Origin: Gnetum montanum
Taxonomy: Eukaryota; Streptophyta; Gnetopsida; Gnetales; Gnetaceae
DNA: 32,971 nucleotides
Reading direction: 5' to 3'
NCBI GenBank assembly: GCA_015680685.1
Contig: MNCI01005415.1
Location: 471,631 to 504,601 of the forward strand
The notes beneath the pieces were generated by a model. It made no database searches, had not been told where the DNA came from, and worked only from the letters and a program-made list of their open reading frames with translations. A program made the position numbers and the translations under genes. This document shows, in pieces, positions 10,362 to 22,276 of the stretch. Every line of letters starts with the position of its first letter. The stretch's first letter is position 1.

Positions 10362-12102
10362 TGTAGCGACCAAAAACTTCGGCAGCTGGAAGAATACCGG
10401 GGCTTGGTGGAGGCGACAGTTCCAACCCCGTATCCACGGGAGGATGGTGCTAGGTACATGTGGATACCAGGTGCCCTAAATGGTCTGGTCGATCAGACAA
10501 GGACTTACATTAGTGTCGATATAGCCTTTTGCAATGTAAATAATGCAAAATGCGAGATAATTCTTAAGGATGAATGAAGCAGGGGAGAAACTGTAAAAAT
10601 GCGATAGTAATACGAAATAATGCTTAAAGGTAAATAATACAGAAAATAATGCAAGAGAAAGATACAGTAAATGAGAGGTAAAATAAAGTATGGTTAGAAA
10701 CATGCACTGCTCCAAAGTTACAAACTCGTCTAGTCAGGGTGGATACAGTTAGAAGCATAGCGTGATGGAGTGCAGAAGTCCTGAGAGTAACCGAGGCATG
10801 CCAGAAAAAAGAGAGCTATTCGCTTGGACGCGGACTTCGTGTCAAAATAATGCGAGGCTCTACTAATGTGGTAGAATAGATATGGGGACCTTACGCTAGC
10901 TGAGAGAGCCTCTCTATTTACAGTGTTAGATAGATGACTTTGATTATTACGATGCTGGTGAGAGGGGAAATCTTTGTTTCAGAATTTCAAATTTCCCACT
11001 ACTTGGAAGCTGTTTGCTTCCAGAAAGATGCGAACTCTTTTGAAATTTTCAACATTACAAATTGTGGACTTTTCCGAATTGTGGGTACCTTTTAGCAAAA
11101 AAAATTTGAACCTGTTTTATGCTGTTTGCTGGGATATTTATAGGGCTGAAGGTAAGCAAAAGGGGGCAATTTGAATGCTACGTGCCACAAGCTTTTGTTG
11201 TCTTACTGGCACTGCTCAAGCCATTTGTGATCATTGGGCTTACAATACCATTGCAATGCGAACCTGCCTTGTAATAATAGCGATCCTACTATGCTATAAT
11301 CATACCATCAGCATCTAGAGACATGTGCCAATGGTTCAATTAGGTGGAGTGCATTGATGTCACATAGCCATCTCTATGCCTCGCTATGCTTCGTGACGTA
11401 GTCTGCTTGGCATAGCGTAGAACCTTGTCATGCATCCTACCATATGTCACATGCTTGCTACGCTATCCTACACTATGTAGTATAGCGTAGCGTAGCAACT
11501 TGCCTTAGTCGCAAAAGTTTTTTTGATTTGCAAACCATTCTCCTACAATGCCAGTTTTGTGAACTTTGTTGATTCTGCATTTCGAACTACCTTCTATCTC
11601 TTCTGCAGGATTGCTATGCCTTGCTGCACCATCTAGCTTAGCATAGCGTAGCAGCAGACATGGTTCACCACTTCCTGATGGAAAGGGACATCACTGCAAA
11701 ACTCAAAATTGGGTGAAGGGAGTTGGTAGTGAAGTCGTTGGTATGCTACGCTGTGTGACATTGCGTAGCGTAGAATTTCGTTCCACCATCATTTTCTAAA
11801 GCTTGCTACGCTACATGGTGTAGCAAGCTTCGTGACATAGAAAACTTGCCAAATTGTTTCTTATGCATCCAGGATGCTATCGCCAATTCTGCACACTATT
11901 TTTGAGCAGGCTACCGGCTATTTAGGCTACTTTGGTGGGTAGGTAGGATGGTACAGAACCTGTCCATGCTCAAAGTAGAAAATTTGTTGAACTGGCTGAC
12001 CTGGACTTAGAACGTTCTTCTCTCGATGAACTACCATAGTGCTGTGCAGACTACAAGAGCCTGGTGAGGTTAGGATGACCCCACATTTTTTAGGGTGTTT
12101 CA
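10362..12102 (-). repeat. 3' LTR of E1
   Basis: Read on the minus strand the LTR runs from TGAAACACCCTA (12102) to GGTCGCTACA (10362), 1741 bp. It is the same family as the E0 LTR: matching starts and ends, the TATA box and the GATCGACCAGACCATTTAGG segment. A polypurine tract just upstream marks it as a 3' LTR. U3 (about 11370-11880) is packed with GCTACGCTA/TAGCGTAGC words, including long imperfect palindromes near 11453-11502 and 11800-11830. Confidence 0.8.
11135..11142 (-). promoter_or_regulatory. TATA box of E1 LTR
   Basis: TATAAATA on the minus strand in the context CCCTATAAATATCCC, at the same relative place as the box in the E0 LTR. Confidence 0.6.
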
Positions 12103-12107
12103 TTGGT

Positions 12108-12117
12108 CCCTCTTTTT
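12108..12117 (-). other. Polypurine tract of E1
   Basis: AAAAAGAGGG on the minus strand, followed by ACCAA and then the LTR start TGAAACACC. E2 has the near-identical AAAGAGGGG plus CCAA before its 3' LTR. This would prime plus-strand DNA synthesis. Confidence 0.7.
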
Positions 12118-13089
12118 CCATGTTTGGAGAATAGGCTCGATGGACATCGGCAAAGAATACGAAACAACGCAGTAGGTAAAATGCTAAGGTTTTCTCTTTG
12201 TGAGTGCTGGGACGTCACTTGGTCATGCTTGAGAGTGTTGCATTGGTTTTGTAGAGGTTAAGGTAGAGAGCAGAGATGATGTTTATCCGAGTCCCTCGTC
12301 GGAGTGCTCTAAGGGGATCTTTTGCATTTTCATATTTAGCTGGCACTGTTCTTCAACCTCCTATAGGCAGGTGTCCCCTCCGCAGGATGAGTTGTGTTAC
12401 ATCCATGCAGGGTTCTGACTTTCCTACTATAGCCTTCCACATGGAGAGCTATGTTACGCGTGTGCTAGAGTTTGTACTCTTAAATAACCATGTTAGTCAA
12501 GGCACTTGCTTTGGGACATTGTAGCCTTTGTTGTTGTAGCAGGATGCGTTTGCAGGGATGAGGTCTTACTGGCTGCTAGCATTGTTGTTACTCTTGGACA
12601 CTATTACTGGTGTGAGATGTCCAAAGCGGGGAGGCCAGCAACGGTCCTGGCAGTGCTAGTTGCGGGGGAGCTGGTCCCCAAGGCATCGGGAGCACGGATG
12701 CACTGGAATCCCCACCAAAGCAATGCATGCTCAATTCAGCTATGGGATCAGCTACCATATAGCTGAACATTGCGCAAGCCAAAGCCTTGGCAGGGAACTA
12801 AAGCGCAACAATATTGTGGCTAGGCCACAATACTGTCAACACCTCAGAAGTGGGAACGAGCCTACAAACTACTATCAGGGTGGTGGGTTGTAGCAACAGT
12901 AGGTTCGAAGGGCCCGTGTGACATCATACAACATTTTCGAAGGGTCAGCATGACACCGAGGGTGGCAACGCGTACACCTCAAACCATGTTCTCCTTGCAT
13001 CGAGAACTACATCCTAGAGCTTCAACATTCCACCCATGCACAAGTATCATGCCCCTTTGTTCGACATGTATATGGTGGTGGTACATGCT
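12118..13089 (-). other. 3'UTR of E1, nothing recognised
   Basis: About 970 bp lie between the spacer repeats and the polypurine tract. Short open frames exist on both strands, but none resembles a known protein or recurs in E2. I treat it as untranslated 3' sequence. Confidence 0.45.
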
Positions 13090-13400
13090 GAGGGCACGAC
13101 ACGAACCCAGTTTAAGATCTTGGTAGACCGTGTGCTGGTTTAAGGTCCCAGCGAACGGCTATGGTGGTTTAAGGTCCTAGCAGACCATACATGCTAGTTT
13201 CACATCGTAGCAGACATGAAATGCCAGTTTATAGTCATAGTGAAGTAATAGTGCCAGTTTTACGTCGTTGCGAATGGTTGCTACCAGTTTAACATCGTGG
13301 AGGATGCTTCTCAATGTTGCTAGTTTATCGTCATTGTGAACACTGTCTGGTGCGATTGCCAGTTTATCATCGTAGCAGATGGTATGTGTTGTTTTCATTG
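13090..13400 (-). repeat. Spacer tandem repeat between integrase and 3'UTR (E1)
   Basis: On the minus strand there are about nine units with the core GAYNNTAAACTRGCA, spaced about 30-40 bp, with the last three degraded to GACCTTAAACCAGCA-like forms. A short open frame (13398-13177) reads the array as repeats of (Y/N)D(D/V)KLA. That periodicity comes from the DNA repeat and is not evidence of a gene. Confidence 0.8.
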
Positions 13401-13404
13401 TGTC

Positions 13405-14079
13405 TTAGACGTAGTATAGCTTGAGGTACATGTGGTTCACCATGTTGGAGAACTCATTACCATCCATGTATGCTAGTTTGAAGGCTCGATTCTCGAAGGA
13501 TTTAGTGACAACGTAAGGACCTTCCCAGTTGGCTGAGAACTTACTTACGTGCTCATGGATAGCCTTGAGGATGAGGTCTTCCTTCTGCACTGGCCATCAA
13601 TGGAGGTCTGCACGGTTGTTCTGCTGTTGTTTGTTCTGATATTTCTCAATTCATCTCAGCATTTTCACGTGTTCCTCCTCCAGTAAGTCGAGGTCGATGG
13701 TTCGTGATTTGTTATTCTAGGCTTCGCTCACCACGTCGGATATAATCATCTGAAGTGAGGGTAACTACAACTCAAGAGGAAATACAACTTCAGACCCATG
13801 AACAAGACTGTAAGGGGTCTTACTCATCTCAGTTCAATAGGCCCAGAGAACGTAGAGTATTTTCTCGTGCCACCACCTCTTTCTGTTGTTAAGCATCTAC
13901 TTTAGTAAGTTGATGATGGACTTATTTGTAGCCTCCAGCTTCCCATTCGACTACGGATAATAAGGGGAAGAAAATGATTATTTAATGCCTAGGTTGCTAC
14001 AGAAGGTTCGGGTTTCCTTACTGCTGAACTGTGGTCCATTGTCGGTCACAATAGTTATCGGAAGCCCAAACCTAGTTAC
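13405..14079 (-). pseudogene. Integrase core and C-terminal end of E1 pol
   Basis: Read down from 14079 this is the second half of an integrase. It includes the TDNGPQF motif with the second catalytic aspartate intact (14041-14043), an SPYYP motif, an LEATNK segment with the expected glutamate, then the C-terminal domain NWEGPYVVTKSFENRAFKLA, ending at TAA 13405-13407. Several stops interrupt it. The first half of the integrase core lies at 31957-32481, on the other side of E2. In an active element integrase would insert the DNA copy into the genome. Confidence 0.8.
14075..14079. repeat. Left target-site duplication of E2 (GTTAC)
   Basis: GTTAC directly precedes the 5' LTR of E2 and directly follows its 3' LTR at 31952-31956. 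Five bases is the usual duplication length for Ty3/gypsy integrases. Confidence 0.9.
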
Positions 14080-14214
14080 TGAAACACCACAAAATTTCGA
14101 GCTTAGTATTTCTCCAACAAGAAACAGGTCCCTGGGACCCATAGATGACTACGGCTACATCAGATACTAAACATGGCAACTTCGGAGATCAGACGCTTAA
14201 TTTTCCCTAAGTAT

Positions 14215-14570
14215 GCAGTCTCAGCGTATATGCCCAGCGTAGACGTACGGCGTACATGCCCAGCATACACGCCTCACATGTACTATTAGTAGGTACAACC
14301 GATGTATACGCCCGGCATGAAATCCTCAAGGACGGCATCGAAGCAGCACTGCAGAACAAGATTTGGCATAAGGCAGCAACCACTAGTGTATACACCCAGC
14401 ACCATCAGCGTATACGCTCAGCGTATACACCCAGCACCATCAACGTATACGCCCAACGTATACGCCCCGCATCCACAGCGTATACGCCCAGCACCATGAG
14501 CATATAGGCTCAGCATCCACAACGTATACGCCCAGTGTATATCCTTGGCACATACAGCGTATATGCTCAG
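14215..14570. repeat. GCGTATACGC palindrome array in 5' LTR U3
   Basis: Many copies of AGCGTATACGCCCAGC and variants, often with CACCATC or CATCCAC between. The core GCGTATACGC is a perfect 10-bp palindrome. Variants such as GCATATATGC are what deamination of CpG would give. The array lies about 95-450 bp upstream of the TATA box. Confidence 0.85.
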
Positions 14571-14664
14571 CAAATGTAACATATTGTACACTTGTAAATT
14601 TTATGCTTTTGCACCCGGTCAACGTGCCATGTGTCCCCCAACCCGAGTCTAACGTCAAAACCTG

Positions 14665-14672
14665 TATAAAAG
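14665..14672 (+). promoter_or_regulatory. TATA box of E2 5' LTR
   Basis: TATAAAAG in the context CCTGTATAAAAGCC. In the 3' LTR the same place reads TATGAAAA (31358-31365), so only the 5' copy keeps a good box. Confidence 0.65.
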
Positions 14673-15231
14673 CCTAAATTTTTACAAGATTTAGGACGGT
14701 TGGGAAAATTCCTAGAGCACATCAAAGAGCAGAGACGCTGAGAACCAGAGGAAAAAACCCTTTACTTTGGACAACCCTGTACACTGAGCATACAACCTCT
14801 ATACTGTGCTTACGGTGTGATCCAGCCGTAGTCATCCTTGCATCCTTGCATCCAACTGCGTTAGACCGGTGCATTGTACTCACATTTTTAAATGCCATTG
14901 TTACATTTTCTTCCTAAAATTGTTTACAGTCTGCATTGATTCTTGCATGTATTCTGTTTACATTTGCTTACGTCTATGCTTAGTTCACACCGTTTACACT
15001 GTTTACGCTATGATTTACACCCGTTATGCCATTTACGTATAACCCAGCATATAGCACTTTGGTGTACGCTCGGGGAAATCCTTGTCTGATCTGCGTGCGG
15101 ACCACCTAAGGTACTTTACCTTCGTTCATTCCAGCTTGTCCTCAGGTGAAGTTAGGGTCTTCTGTGCATGTCTGGTAATCCCACGGTCTTTGTTCCCTTC
15201 CAGCCGAAGATCGACGATTTCTGACGGTACA

Positions 15232-15915
15232 GAAATTGGCACTAGAAGGAGGGCCTTTGCCAAAAACCTTACCTGCAAGCTTCTCAGCATTTACGTTGTT
15301 GGGCGTTTACACTGCCGACCATATGTCAATTCCCTCTGAAACCCTCCCTGCATTTACACTGTGCAGTCTAAAACCTCACCCGTAAACTATCTAGCGTCTA
15401 CGCTGATCAGCGTCTATGCTACCCTGTTTAAAACTCACCACCTGCAAGTCCTCCAGCGTCTACGCTGTCAACCCTACGCAGACTCTATCTGGAGAACTCC
15501 CAGCATCCACGCTGCCACATATACACCGCATGATTTACGCTACAAACCCTACCTACACTGCACACAAAATCCTGTTTACGCTCCTGACATATATGCCACC
15601 GCTAAGTTTACACTTCACATCTTACACTGTAAACCCGTTTACGCTACCGTCTATACATGCTACATTCTGTACACCGTAACCCTATTTACGCCCCACGTTT
15701 ATGCTGTATACGCTGCTCAGCATATATGTTGTACTCTTTACATCACAGACTCGTCTACGCTGACCCTATATGCTCTACATCTATACGCTGTATACGCTGT
15801 CTTCATACGCCGGTAGTTGAAGCGTATACGTTGTATACTGCCAACGTAGATTTACGCTACACTAAACAAACTGACTTCACACCTCTACATTGTTTCACAC
15901 CCTCAACTTATCATC
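15232..15915 (+). other. Leader of E2 with TACGCT-type repeats
   Basis: The untranslated leader lies between LTR and gag. After the PBS (15237-15256) it is filled with short units such as GTTTACGCT, GTCTACGCTG and AGCGTCTACGCTG, which continue the repeat type seen in the LTR from 14980. Open frames in this region only mirror the repeats. The six-hairpin repeat of the E0 leader is not present here. Confidence 0.6.
15237..15256 (+). other. Primer-binding site of E2
   Basis: TGGCACTAGAAGGAGGGCC starts five bases after the LTR end. The same motif, slightly diverged, follows the E0 LTR. The tRNA is not identified. Confidence 0.65.
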
Positions 15916-18900
15916 ATGAACCCCACAAACACTACCGCTACAACCACTCAAGTCACCGACATGGTAGGCACCATGGCTGCCCAACAGCCCATCGTTCCAC
16001 AGCTGGCAATACAACCCACAGCAGGGCCCCGCCAGTCCCTAAGGTTGCAAGGGAGAAACCCAACCTCTAACATTATAACCCAGGATCAGTACAACTTCAA
16101 ATGTATGAAGATACAAGCTAGTCTGGTAGTAGATAGAGCTGAAATAGAGGTAAAGAGGCAGTACGAGCTCTTCTATAGGGGAGGGTAAGAGTTTATTCCT
16201 TCCCTGTACGATGTCATCGCTATCCCAAAGGCTTACTCTGAGCTAATCACACGACTCCTCCTCCAAAGGAGTCAATCTCAGGATTAGCCTATAGTAGATC
16301 CTCAACCGAAAGAGGAGGATGATTTCGTTACCCAATCTAAACATGAAGACTCGTATCACACCCTTAGCCCGCAAGCCCATGTTAACCCCATGTTTCATCC
16401 AGGCATAGGGGAAATCATGCCCCTCTAGCCCCTCAGGCTCACCCATGCACAAATGTCTCCACCAGAAACATCTACATTTGTTCATGTTCCTCAGGCAATC
16501 GACCCGCAATTCAGTACACTCCCTCTCGCTATCATCCCCACTGTAGCAGCGGGCCCATCCTCGCAAGCACCACCCCCACAAAATAGCATGGGAGAAACCT
16601 TCTCACCTCGATTGATAGGGATGCCACATGTGATACCAGCATCCACATCTGCTCACTACAGCCCCCACATCCAAACGCACGGAGTCCCCTCAACCACTGT
16701 AACCTAACAGGGGGCTCCTCCACAAAATGTGGCTGGGCAATGGGCAGCGATGGGTGTGCCATCACATCAACCCTCTCACCACAACATGCCACCTCACATG
16801 ATTCCACCATCCAACATTCCCCAAGCACAGCTGCAACCTCCGCAACAACAACCCCTTGTTTACAATGTCCCATCCCTAGTGCCACCCAGTATAAACGTGC
16901 TACAAGCACAACCGCTGACCGCACAGCTTTCAGCCTTTCAACCTACCATCCAATAGTCCAACCTATACAATATACCACAACCTCAAGCTGCCATGTCACC
17001 TAGTGCCCAAGAATGGGTAGATGCTAAAAAATTAATGCAAGAACTAATTGACGAGGTTAAACGCCTCAAAACGGCTGCCAACGAAGAGTTGAAGGTGGTG
17101 GACTTCTACCACGATGACCCCATCAGCCCTTCTGTCCTACCTCTAACCTTTCCTAAAGGCATATCATTGCCCACACTAACCAAATATAGTAGGGAAAAAG
17201 ACCCCAATGCTCACCTAATAACATTTAGATTAGAATGCGCATTGCTTCAGGCATGGCCGCATGCCATTTTGCGAGTATTCCCTATGTCCCTCGCAGGGAG
17301 AGCGCTTGATTGGTACTGGGCCTTGCCGAGGAATTCTATATTTTCTTTGAAAGAGTTGTTACATCAGTTCATGACTAGGTTCAAATATAATTTGAAACCT
17401 GAGGTGACATTAGATAGCCTTATACAGGTTAAACAAGCTTTGCTAGAACCTGTGCAAAAATTTATCCAAAGGTGGAGTGTCGTCCTCAATGAGCTAGACG
17501 AGCCAATCTCACAAACATATTTGCTCACAGTTTTTAAAGGGGGCTGTTAATGACTTCTTCAAATCCAAATTATACTATCTTAATGCGTGTAACCTTAACC
17601 AAGCTTTTGTACAGATCAAAAATATAGAAGAGGCGGCTCAAAATAGGCACGATCCTGCATACCTAGCCTTTAAAAATCAACATAGTAAAAAGGACAAAGA
17701 AAAGGCTAAAGCAACTATAGCGGCAATAGCAGAAATGCATCAACGAAATAAACCACCAGTGGCCCCTACTAATTATAATAGACCTACTCCTGTGACTGCA
17801 CCAGAATCATCATCATCGCAAAACCCAACACAAAATCGTACGAGAAACTTTGAGAGGAAAGAACCTTCTCAATATACGCCGTTGCCTATGAAGCCATCCC
17901 AGCTATTTGACTAACTAATTAAGGCTTGGTTAATGAAACACAAACAGTTATCCCCCGTGTCCATTCAGAGACATGATCGATTCTGTCAACTCGTTCAGAA
18001 CCCAAGCCTAGCAACACCGGATGAGCCTCTAGTGCCCAAATGTTTTAGAATGGATCGCTTCTGTGACTATCATCAATGCAATGGGCACGACACAGATTAC
18101 TGTTTCACCCTGAAGCAGGACATACAACGAATGATCAACGAGGGCAAAATCACCTTTGATGAGGCCAACCTGGTCCAACAGCAGAATCAGGCTATGGGGG
18201 TGTATAAGGAACCTCTGAACACCAAAGAGGCGTCGTACGTTATCAACACAATCTACTTTGATGATGAATCCGAGACACCTAACATTAACACCATCTACCC
18301 TGAATACAAAAAAAAAAAACCTAAGATGTCTACAGTACAGGTGCCTCCCGTTGCCTCAACATCCATGCCTCAACCATCATACGCCCCCCAAAAATCATAT
18401 GTAGTACATTTACCTCCTATCGTCACGACCTCAAATCTATCAACCCCTCCTACTCGGCCTGCCCCTTTCGTAGTTCGAGTGTCGTCCACAGTCGCAATAG
18501 CAGAGGTCCAACCTCCACTTAAACCAACCCCATACATCGTTAGGACATCCGAAAGCCCTAACGATAAACAATACTCCACCTCTTAGATGTAGAGTAAACC
18601 CAGTCCTTATGTCATGAGGGTGCTGAGCCAATCTTATGTTCAACCACATTCAACTGTCCAACCGCAACCCCACCTAACTCCATATGTGGTACGAATCCCA
18701 AGGCAACCCGAGGCTCCAAGACTAGCTCTACCTCCACGCCACACGTGAGAACGCTTAGCAGATAGGCTTACGTGTGAACGCTTGGAAAAGGAGCGTCAAC
18801 GGTTAGCCTTAGGGCCACCTAAACCCACTCCAGTTAACGCAGTACCTATGATGCCTCCTAACAGTCAACCAAACACAGGACATGAAGGCGAATCATCTAG

Positions 18901-20041
18901 AAAATAGGATATGTCTAAATCAAGAATCCTGGGTCAAAATGAGAAACAAACGATGCACGAAATAAAACTGTTGGGCCCAATGGACTAGGTAACCACCAAT
19001 AAAACCACGCCCAACAGTAGAGACTTAGCGACGGCTCTAACACAAGTCACGTAGGCACTTAAACAAAAAAATATGTCATTAAGCTTGTATGACTTAGTTT
19101 TAACATTGCAAACACATCGTGAAGCTTTGGTTTGCATGTTAACGTTGATTCCAGTAAGCAAGGACTTGCCCCCAAATGAACCATCCATTCATGCGGTAAT
19201 GTACTCGCCCCATGGGACAACTTCCAAACCACTAAATTTCCATAACGATAACATCAAGGTGGATAAGAAAATAGGGGAGATAACAATGGACCCTATGTTC
19301 ATCACAATACATGTAAACCAATTCAAAATACATAGGGTCCACGTCGATGATGGAGCTGCCACAAACGTAGTGCCATATTCCATCATTGAACAACTGGGGC
19401 TTACAGGACTCATCAGACCTACTGCAACGACATGCCTAAAATCATTCAGTGGATCACGCATGATGGTTAAGGGTAAAATCAACTTAGATTTCGTAGCAAG
19501 GGATCAATTCCCCACATCCACCGACTTCGTTGTAGTCGATGAAATGCCAGGATTCAACCTAATACTAGGAAGGCCCTAGTTAGCCCAAATGAAAGTAGTC
19601 TCATCCCCTATACACCAAGAGATTCATCTACCTTATGAAGGTGGTGAAATCTTCATTTATGGGGAGGCTGATACCCCCATCATTTCATCGTACATGGACA
19701 TGGACCTAGGCTCAGAAGTTAAACTCGAAGAGCCTAGACAAAACAACATAACTAAGCAAAAATTGGTAGACAATAATTGTTTAAACACAGATGAAAAGCC
19801 ACACAAAATGGAAACACCAACGCCTGATACTATACCTACACCTTATCACTCAGAAACAACAAACATAGAACTTTCCACAAATACTGAAACATCTAAAAAC
19901 ACTGACACAGAAACCATTCCATCAGACATCCCTTGGGCTGAATTACCATTCAACGTAATCAGCGAAGGGAACACTGAATACAGAATCATACCCGTTGACA
20001 CATTGCCTAACATTAAAAAGAAAAAATCAAAAAATTCCTAA
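15916..20041 (+). pseudogene. gag-pro of E2, decayed
   Basis: The gene opens with ATG at 15916 (MNPTNTTATTTQ) and stays in one frame, with several stops, to a G run at 17539-17543. There a one-base shift moves the reading to the next frame, which continues to TAA at 20039-20041. A Pro/Gln-rich region runs about 16440-16980. The gag core (about 17090-17640) has VVDFYHDDPIS, LPTLTKYSREKDPNAHL, RALDWYWALPR and FKYNLKPEVTLDSL. A zinc knuckle CDYHQCNGHDTDYC is at 18062-18103. The protease has HVDDGAATNVVPYSI, with DDGAA at 19346-19360, and FNLILGRP, followed by a TAG (19577-19579) where E0 has Trp. A Thr/Glu-rich tail ends at 20041. This would give capsid, nucleocapsid and protease. Reverse transcriptase does not follow for almost 6 kb. 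Confidence 0.85.
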
Positions 20042-20054
20042 AATAATACCATCA

Positions 20055-20300
20055 CAGCCTGTCCAAAATGACGCTAAACTACAACCAGTCCGGAATGACG
20101 TTAAACTATCATGTCCGCAATGACATAAAACTAGCCACGATCAGAAATGGTCGGCCAACCAGGAAATCCACCCATGTTATTCAAAGTGTTCCTTGTTCAT
20201 GACTAGGGCCCGAAATGGCCTTAAACTACACATGTGGCCTAAAATGGCCTTAAACTAGTGCGAATCTGGCCCGAAATGGCCTTAAACTAGTGCATACATC
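20055..20300 (+). repeat. Spacer repeat A, between gag-pro and antisense gene (E2)
   Basis: Six units carry the core TTAAACTA, preceded by AATGAC or AATGGCC, for example CCCGAAATGGCCTTAAACTA. They lie within 260 bp just after the gag-pro stop. Same type and same strand sense as spacers B and C and as those in E0 and E1. Confidence 0.85.
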
Positions 20301-20588
20301 TATAATTTGTCTCCATCTTTCGTTTACCGTTATACTCTGAATTATGATTACATCCGTGCATTACTCTAAAAAAAACCAAAAAAGCAACCCAAAACATTTT
20401 ATCTTGCCATGTCATATTTACAATTAAACTAGAAATCAAGAAAAAAAAAATTTCATACATGAAAGAATATACAAGTACAAGAGCTAACTAGCTTCGTTCA
20501 TCTCAATTTAAAATTCCTGTTGAAATTTGAGTTAGAGTAGTTTCGCAACAAAAAATAATGGTAAAAACTAAAAACTAAAAACTAAAAA
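20301..20588. other. A/T-rich spacer past the antisense gene
   Basis: No gene is seen. On the minus strand this is the region downstream of the antisense stop, where a poly(A) site would be expected; it is A/T-rich but no single signal stands out. An AAAAACT tandem repeat at 20563-20590 runs into the stop codon. Confidence 0.4.
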
Positions 20589-20788
20589 CTAAACATTTGG
20601 GATGGGAGGATCATCCCCTTTAGATCCGCTGGCATCAGGGACACCTGCTCCACTAGGACCAGCTTCTTCGACATCGTCACCACCCTCATCCTGAAAAATA
20701 CAAAAGGAACAATCAATGCAAGAATAAGAGAATGCCAAAATTTCAAACATTGTTGAGAGAACCAATTTCATAATGAATAAATGCTTAC

Positions 20789-21573
20789 CATAGGAGATCC
20801 CCCCAAGCCAAACTCCAGCCAAAGAAGGATTTCCTTTTCTGAGACGTTGTTCCAGTCTGTCCCATCAAGGCCTAGATCAACGTCTGCTAAGGCTTTCCCC
20901 TTGTCAACCACTGACCAAGTAGGACGCTTTAAAGGAAATTCACCCATAGTAACTTCCCCAGAAGTGGGTGTAATAACCCTCTTAGGAGATTCCATCTCAA
21001 CTATGGTGTTCTCTGCAAAAGTATCGAACGCAGAACGTAAGCCCAAACCTTCTACGAACATCTCAAGTTGTCGTTTCTCTATAGAAAATTCTTTCAATGA
21101 TTTCTTATAGTGGTGCTTATGATTCTTCTCATCTTTCCCCCACTTATGCACCTTGGAGGCAAAAGCCTTCCAATCCTGGCACTTGAGATTCAATAGGTCT
21201 ATCTGGGCCTTACGTTCCGCTAGCCTCCGAGTTAGTGATGCATGAGGATTTAACAAGTTCCAATATCTATTGTACGTAATCTCGGACATTCACCAAGAAC
21301 TATCACCTGTTAATCAGGACGAAGCGAATTCATAACGAGCTTTGAGGTTGTCACGTTTAACTGACAATTCAGAGACTTCCTTTTCCTTCACCTTAATCTA
21401 TAGCCACAAAGGTTCTACGGAATGCCTACAAGTCCATAGTGACTTGGCATTATGTACTAGGCCTTCTGCCACCTCATCATAAATAGGCCTTGGCACCTAC
21501 TCAACTTCTAGGGATAACGTGGAAAAACTCTCTATGCTGATCATCTCAGAGGGATCCCACCTCAGCTTGGCAC
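20789..21573 (-). pseudogene. Antisense gene exon 7: charged, probably helical segment
   Basis: Exon 7 starts after ATGCATAG (acceptor 21574-21575) with AKLRWDPSEM and ends at a GTAAGC donor. Its middle (about 20980-21290) is rich in Lys, Glu, Arg and Leu (RRLAERKAQIDLLNLKCQDW, KWGKDEKNHKHHYKKSLKEF), which suggests long helices or a coiled coil. It aligns with the E0 exon at 8866-9689 along most of its length, including the C-terminal ESPK...W..V...K pattern. Stops at several Trp-like positions break it. Confidence 0.65.
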
Positions 21574-22276
21574 CTATGCATATGAAAAGATCAAATGTTA
21601 AGACAACAGAAATAAGGTGTGACACTCTAAAATGGCAAATGATTTAAAAACATTATACCTATTTCAGGGTGGACCTCCTGAATTTGTTTGACAACTTCTT
21701 CTATGATTCCAGCCACAAAATCCATCTTACTTGACATTTCCGTCCAAGTAAATGGCTCACGGGTGTGGTATGAACTAATCTCCGCAGTCCTCTCAGGGAG
21801 AACCGTCTTCATGGGTACGTTCAACCGCACCGTCCTTGTTTCGCTACCTTCATCTAGAAAAAAATGAAAGCATAAAAATAAAATACCATAGAAATGACAA
21901 CTAACAAAGCAATGCAAAACAAATAAAAAGAAAAAACATACCGTGCTCCTTATCACCTTCTGGGGGATCGCCTAAGTCCAGGTTTCCCATAAGAAAGCTG
22001 CTAAACATTTGATTGACACCATCCTGGTCATCGAACAACTCAGTTTCGGTGGTATTTTCCTTCAACTTCTCTGTTCCTCCTCCCTGATCCTTTTCCGCAT
22101 TTTCCTCCTCATTATTTCACTCCATGTTGGTCTCCTCATCCTTAGTAATAGTTTCTAATGCTTGCTTCCTCACTTCTCAAATCAAGCCAAAGACATCAGT
22201 GACATGTAAGCGATTGAAGAAAAAATTATGAACAAAAAGAAAATAGTAAAAAAATAAGCTGGTGAAGTCTACTTAC

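Larger units (their letters stand above)
10362..14079 (-). mobile_element. Tat-like element E1, 3' part (reverse orientation)
   Basis: E1 is inserted in E0 in the opposite direction. From high to low coordinate it shows the integrase end (14079-13405), spacer repeats, 3'UTR, polypurine tract (12117-12108) and 3' LTR (12102-10362). It is split by E2 at 14079/31952; its upstream pol resumes at 31952-32971. Bases 10357-10361 (GCAGA) should be one copy of its target duplication; the other lies outside the window. Confidence 0.8.
14080..15231 (+). repeat. 5' LTR of E2
   Basis: The LTR runs from TGAAACACCACA to GACGGTACA, 1152 bp. It matches 30689-31951 along its length and is shorter mainly in the palindrome array and by about 40 bp near 14850. 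U3 holds the GCGTATACGC array (14215-14570), a TATA box lies at 14665-14672, and TTTACGCT-like words fill the part after 14980. Confidence 0.9.

Noticed and set aside
1756-12102. E0 LTR and the reverse E1 LTR as the two ends of one element with inverted termini
   Set aside because: The reverse copy has its own polypurine tract and integrase on the minus strand, and the flanking 5-mers differ (GTCAC, TTGGT). They are LTRs of two elements of the same family.
12276-12893. Several 60-86 codon frames in the E1 3'UTR
   Set aside because: They are not conserved in E2, overlap on both strands and show no recognisable motif.
13177-13398. A repeat protein with period 12 in E1
   Set aside because: It is spacer repeat DNA read in one frame; the equivalent spacers in E2 do not keep an open frame.
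14215-14570. GTATACGC array as a CRISPR array
   Set aside because: Units and spacers are short, irregular and related to each other, the array lies inside a plant LTR, and no cas genes are present.
15361-15816. 151-codon plus-strand open frame in the E2 leader as an ORF1 like that of Ogre
   Set aside because: Its composition follows the TACGCT repeats, it has no domain, and it lies in untranslated leader before the gag ATG.
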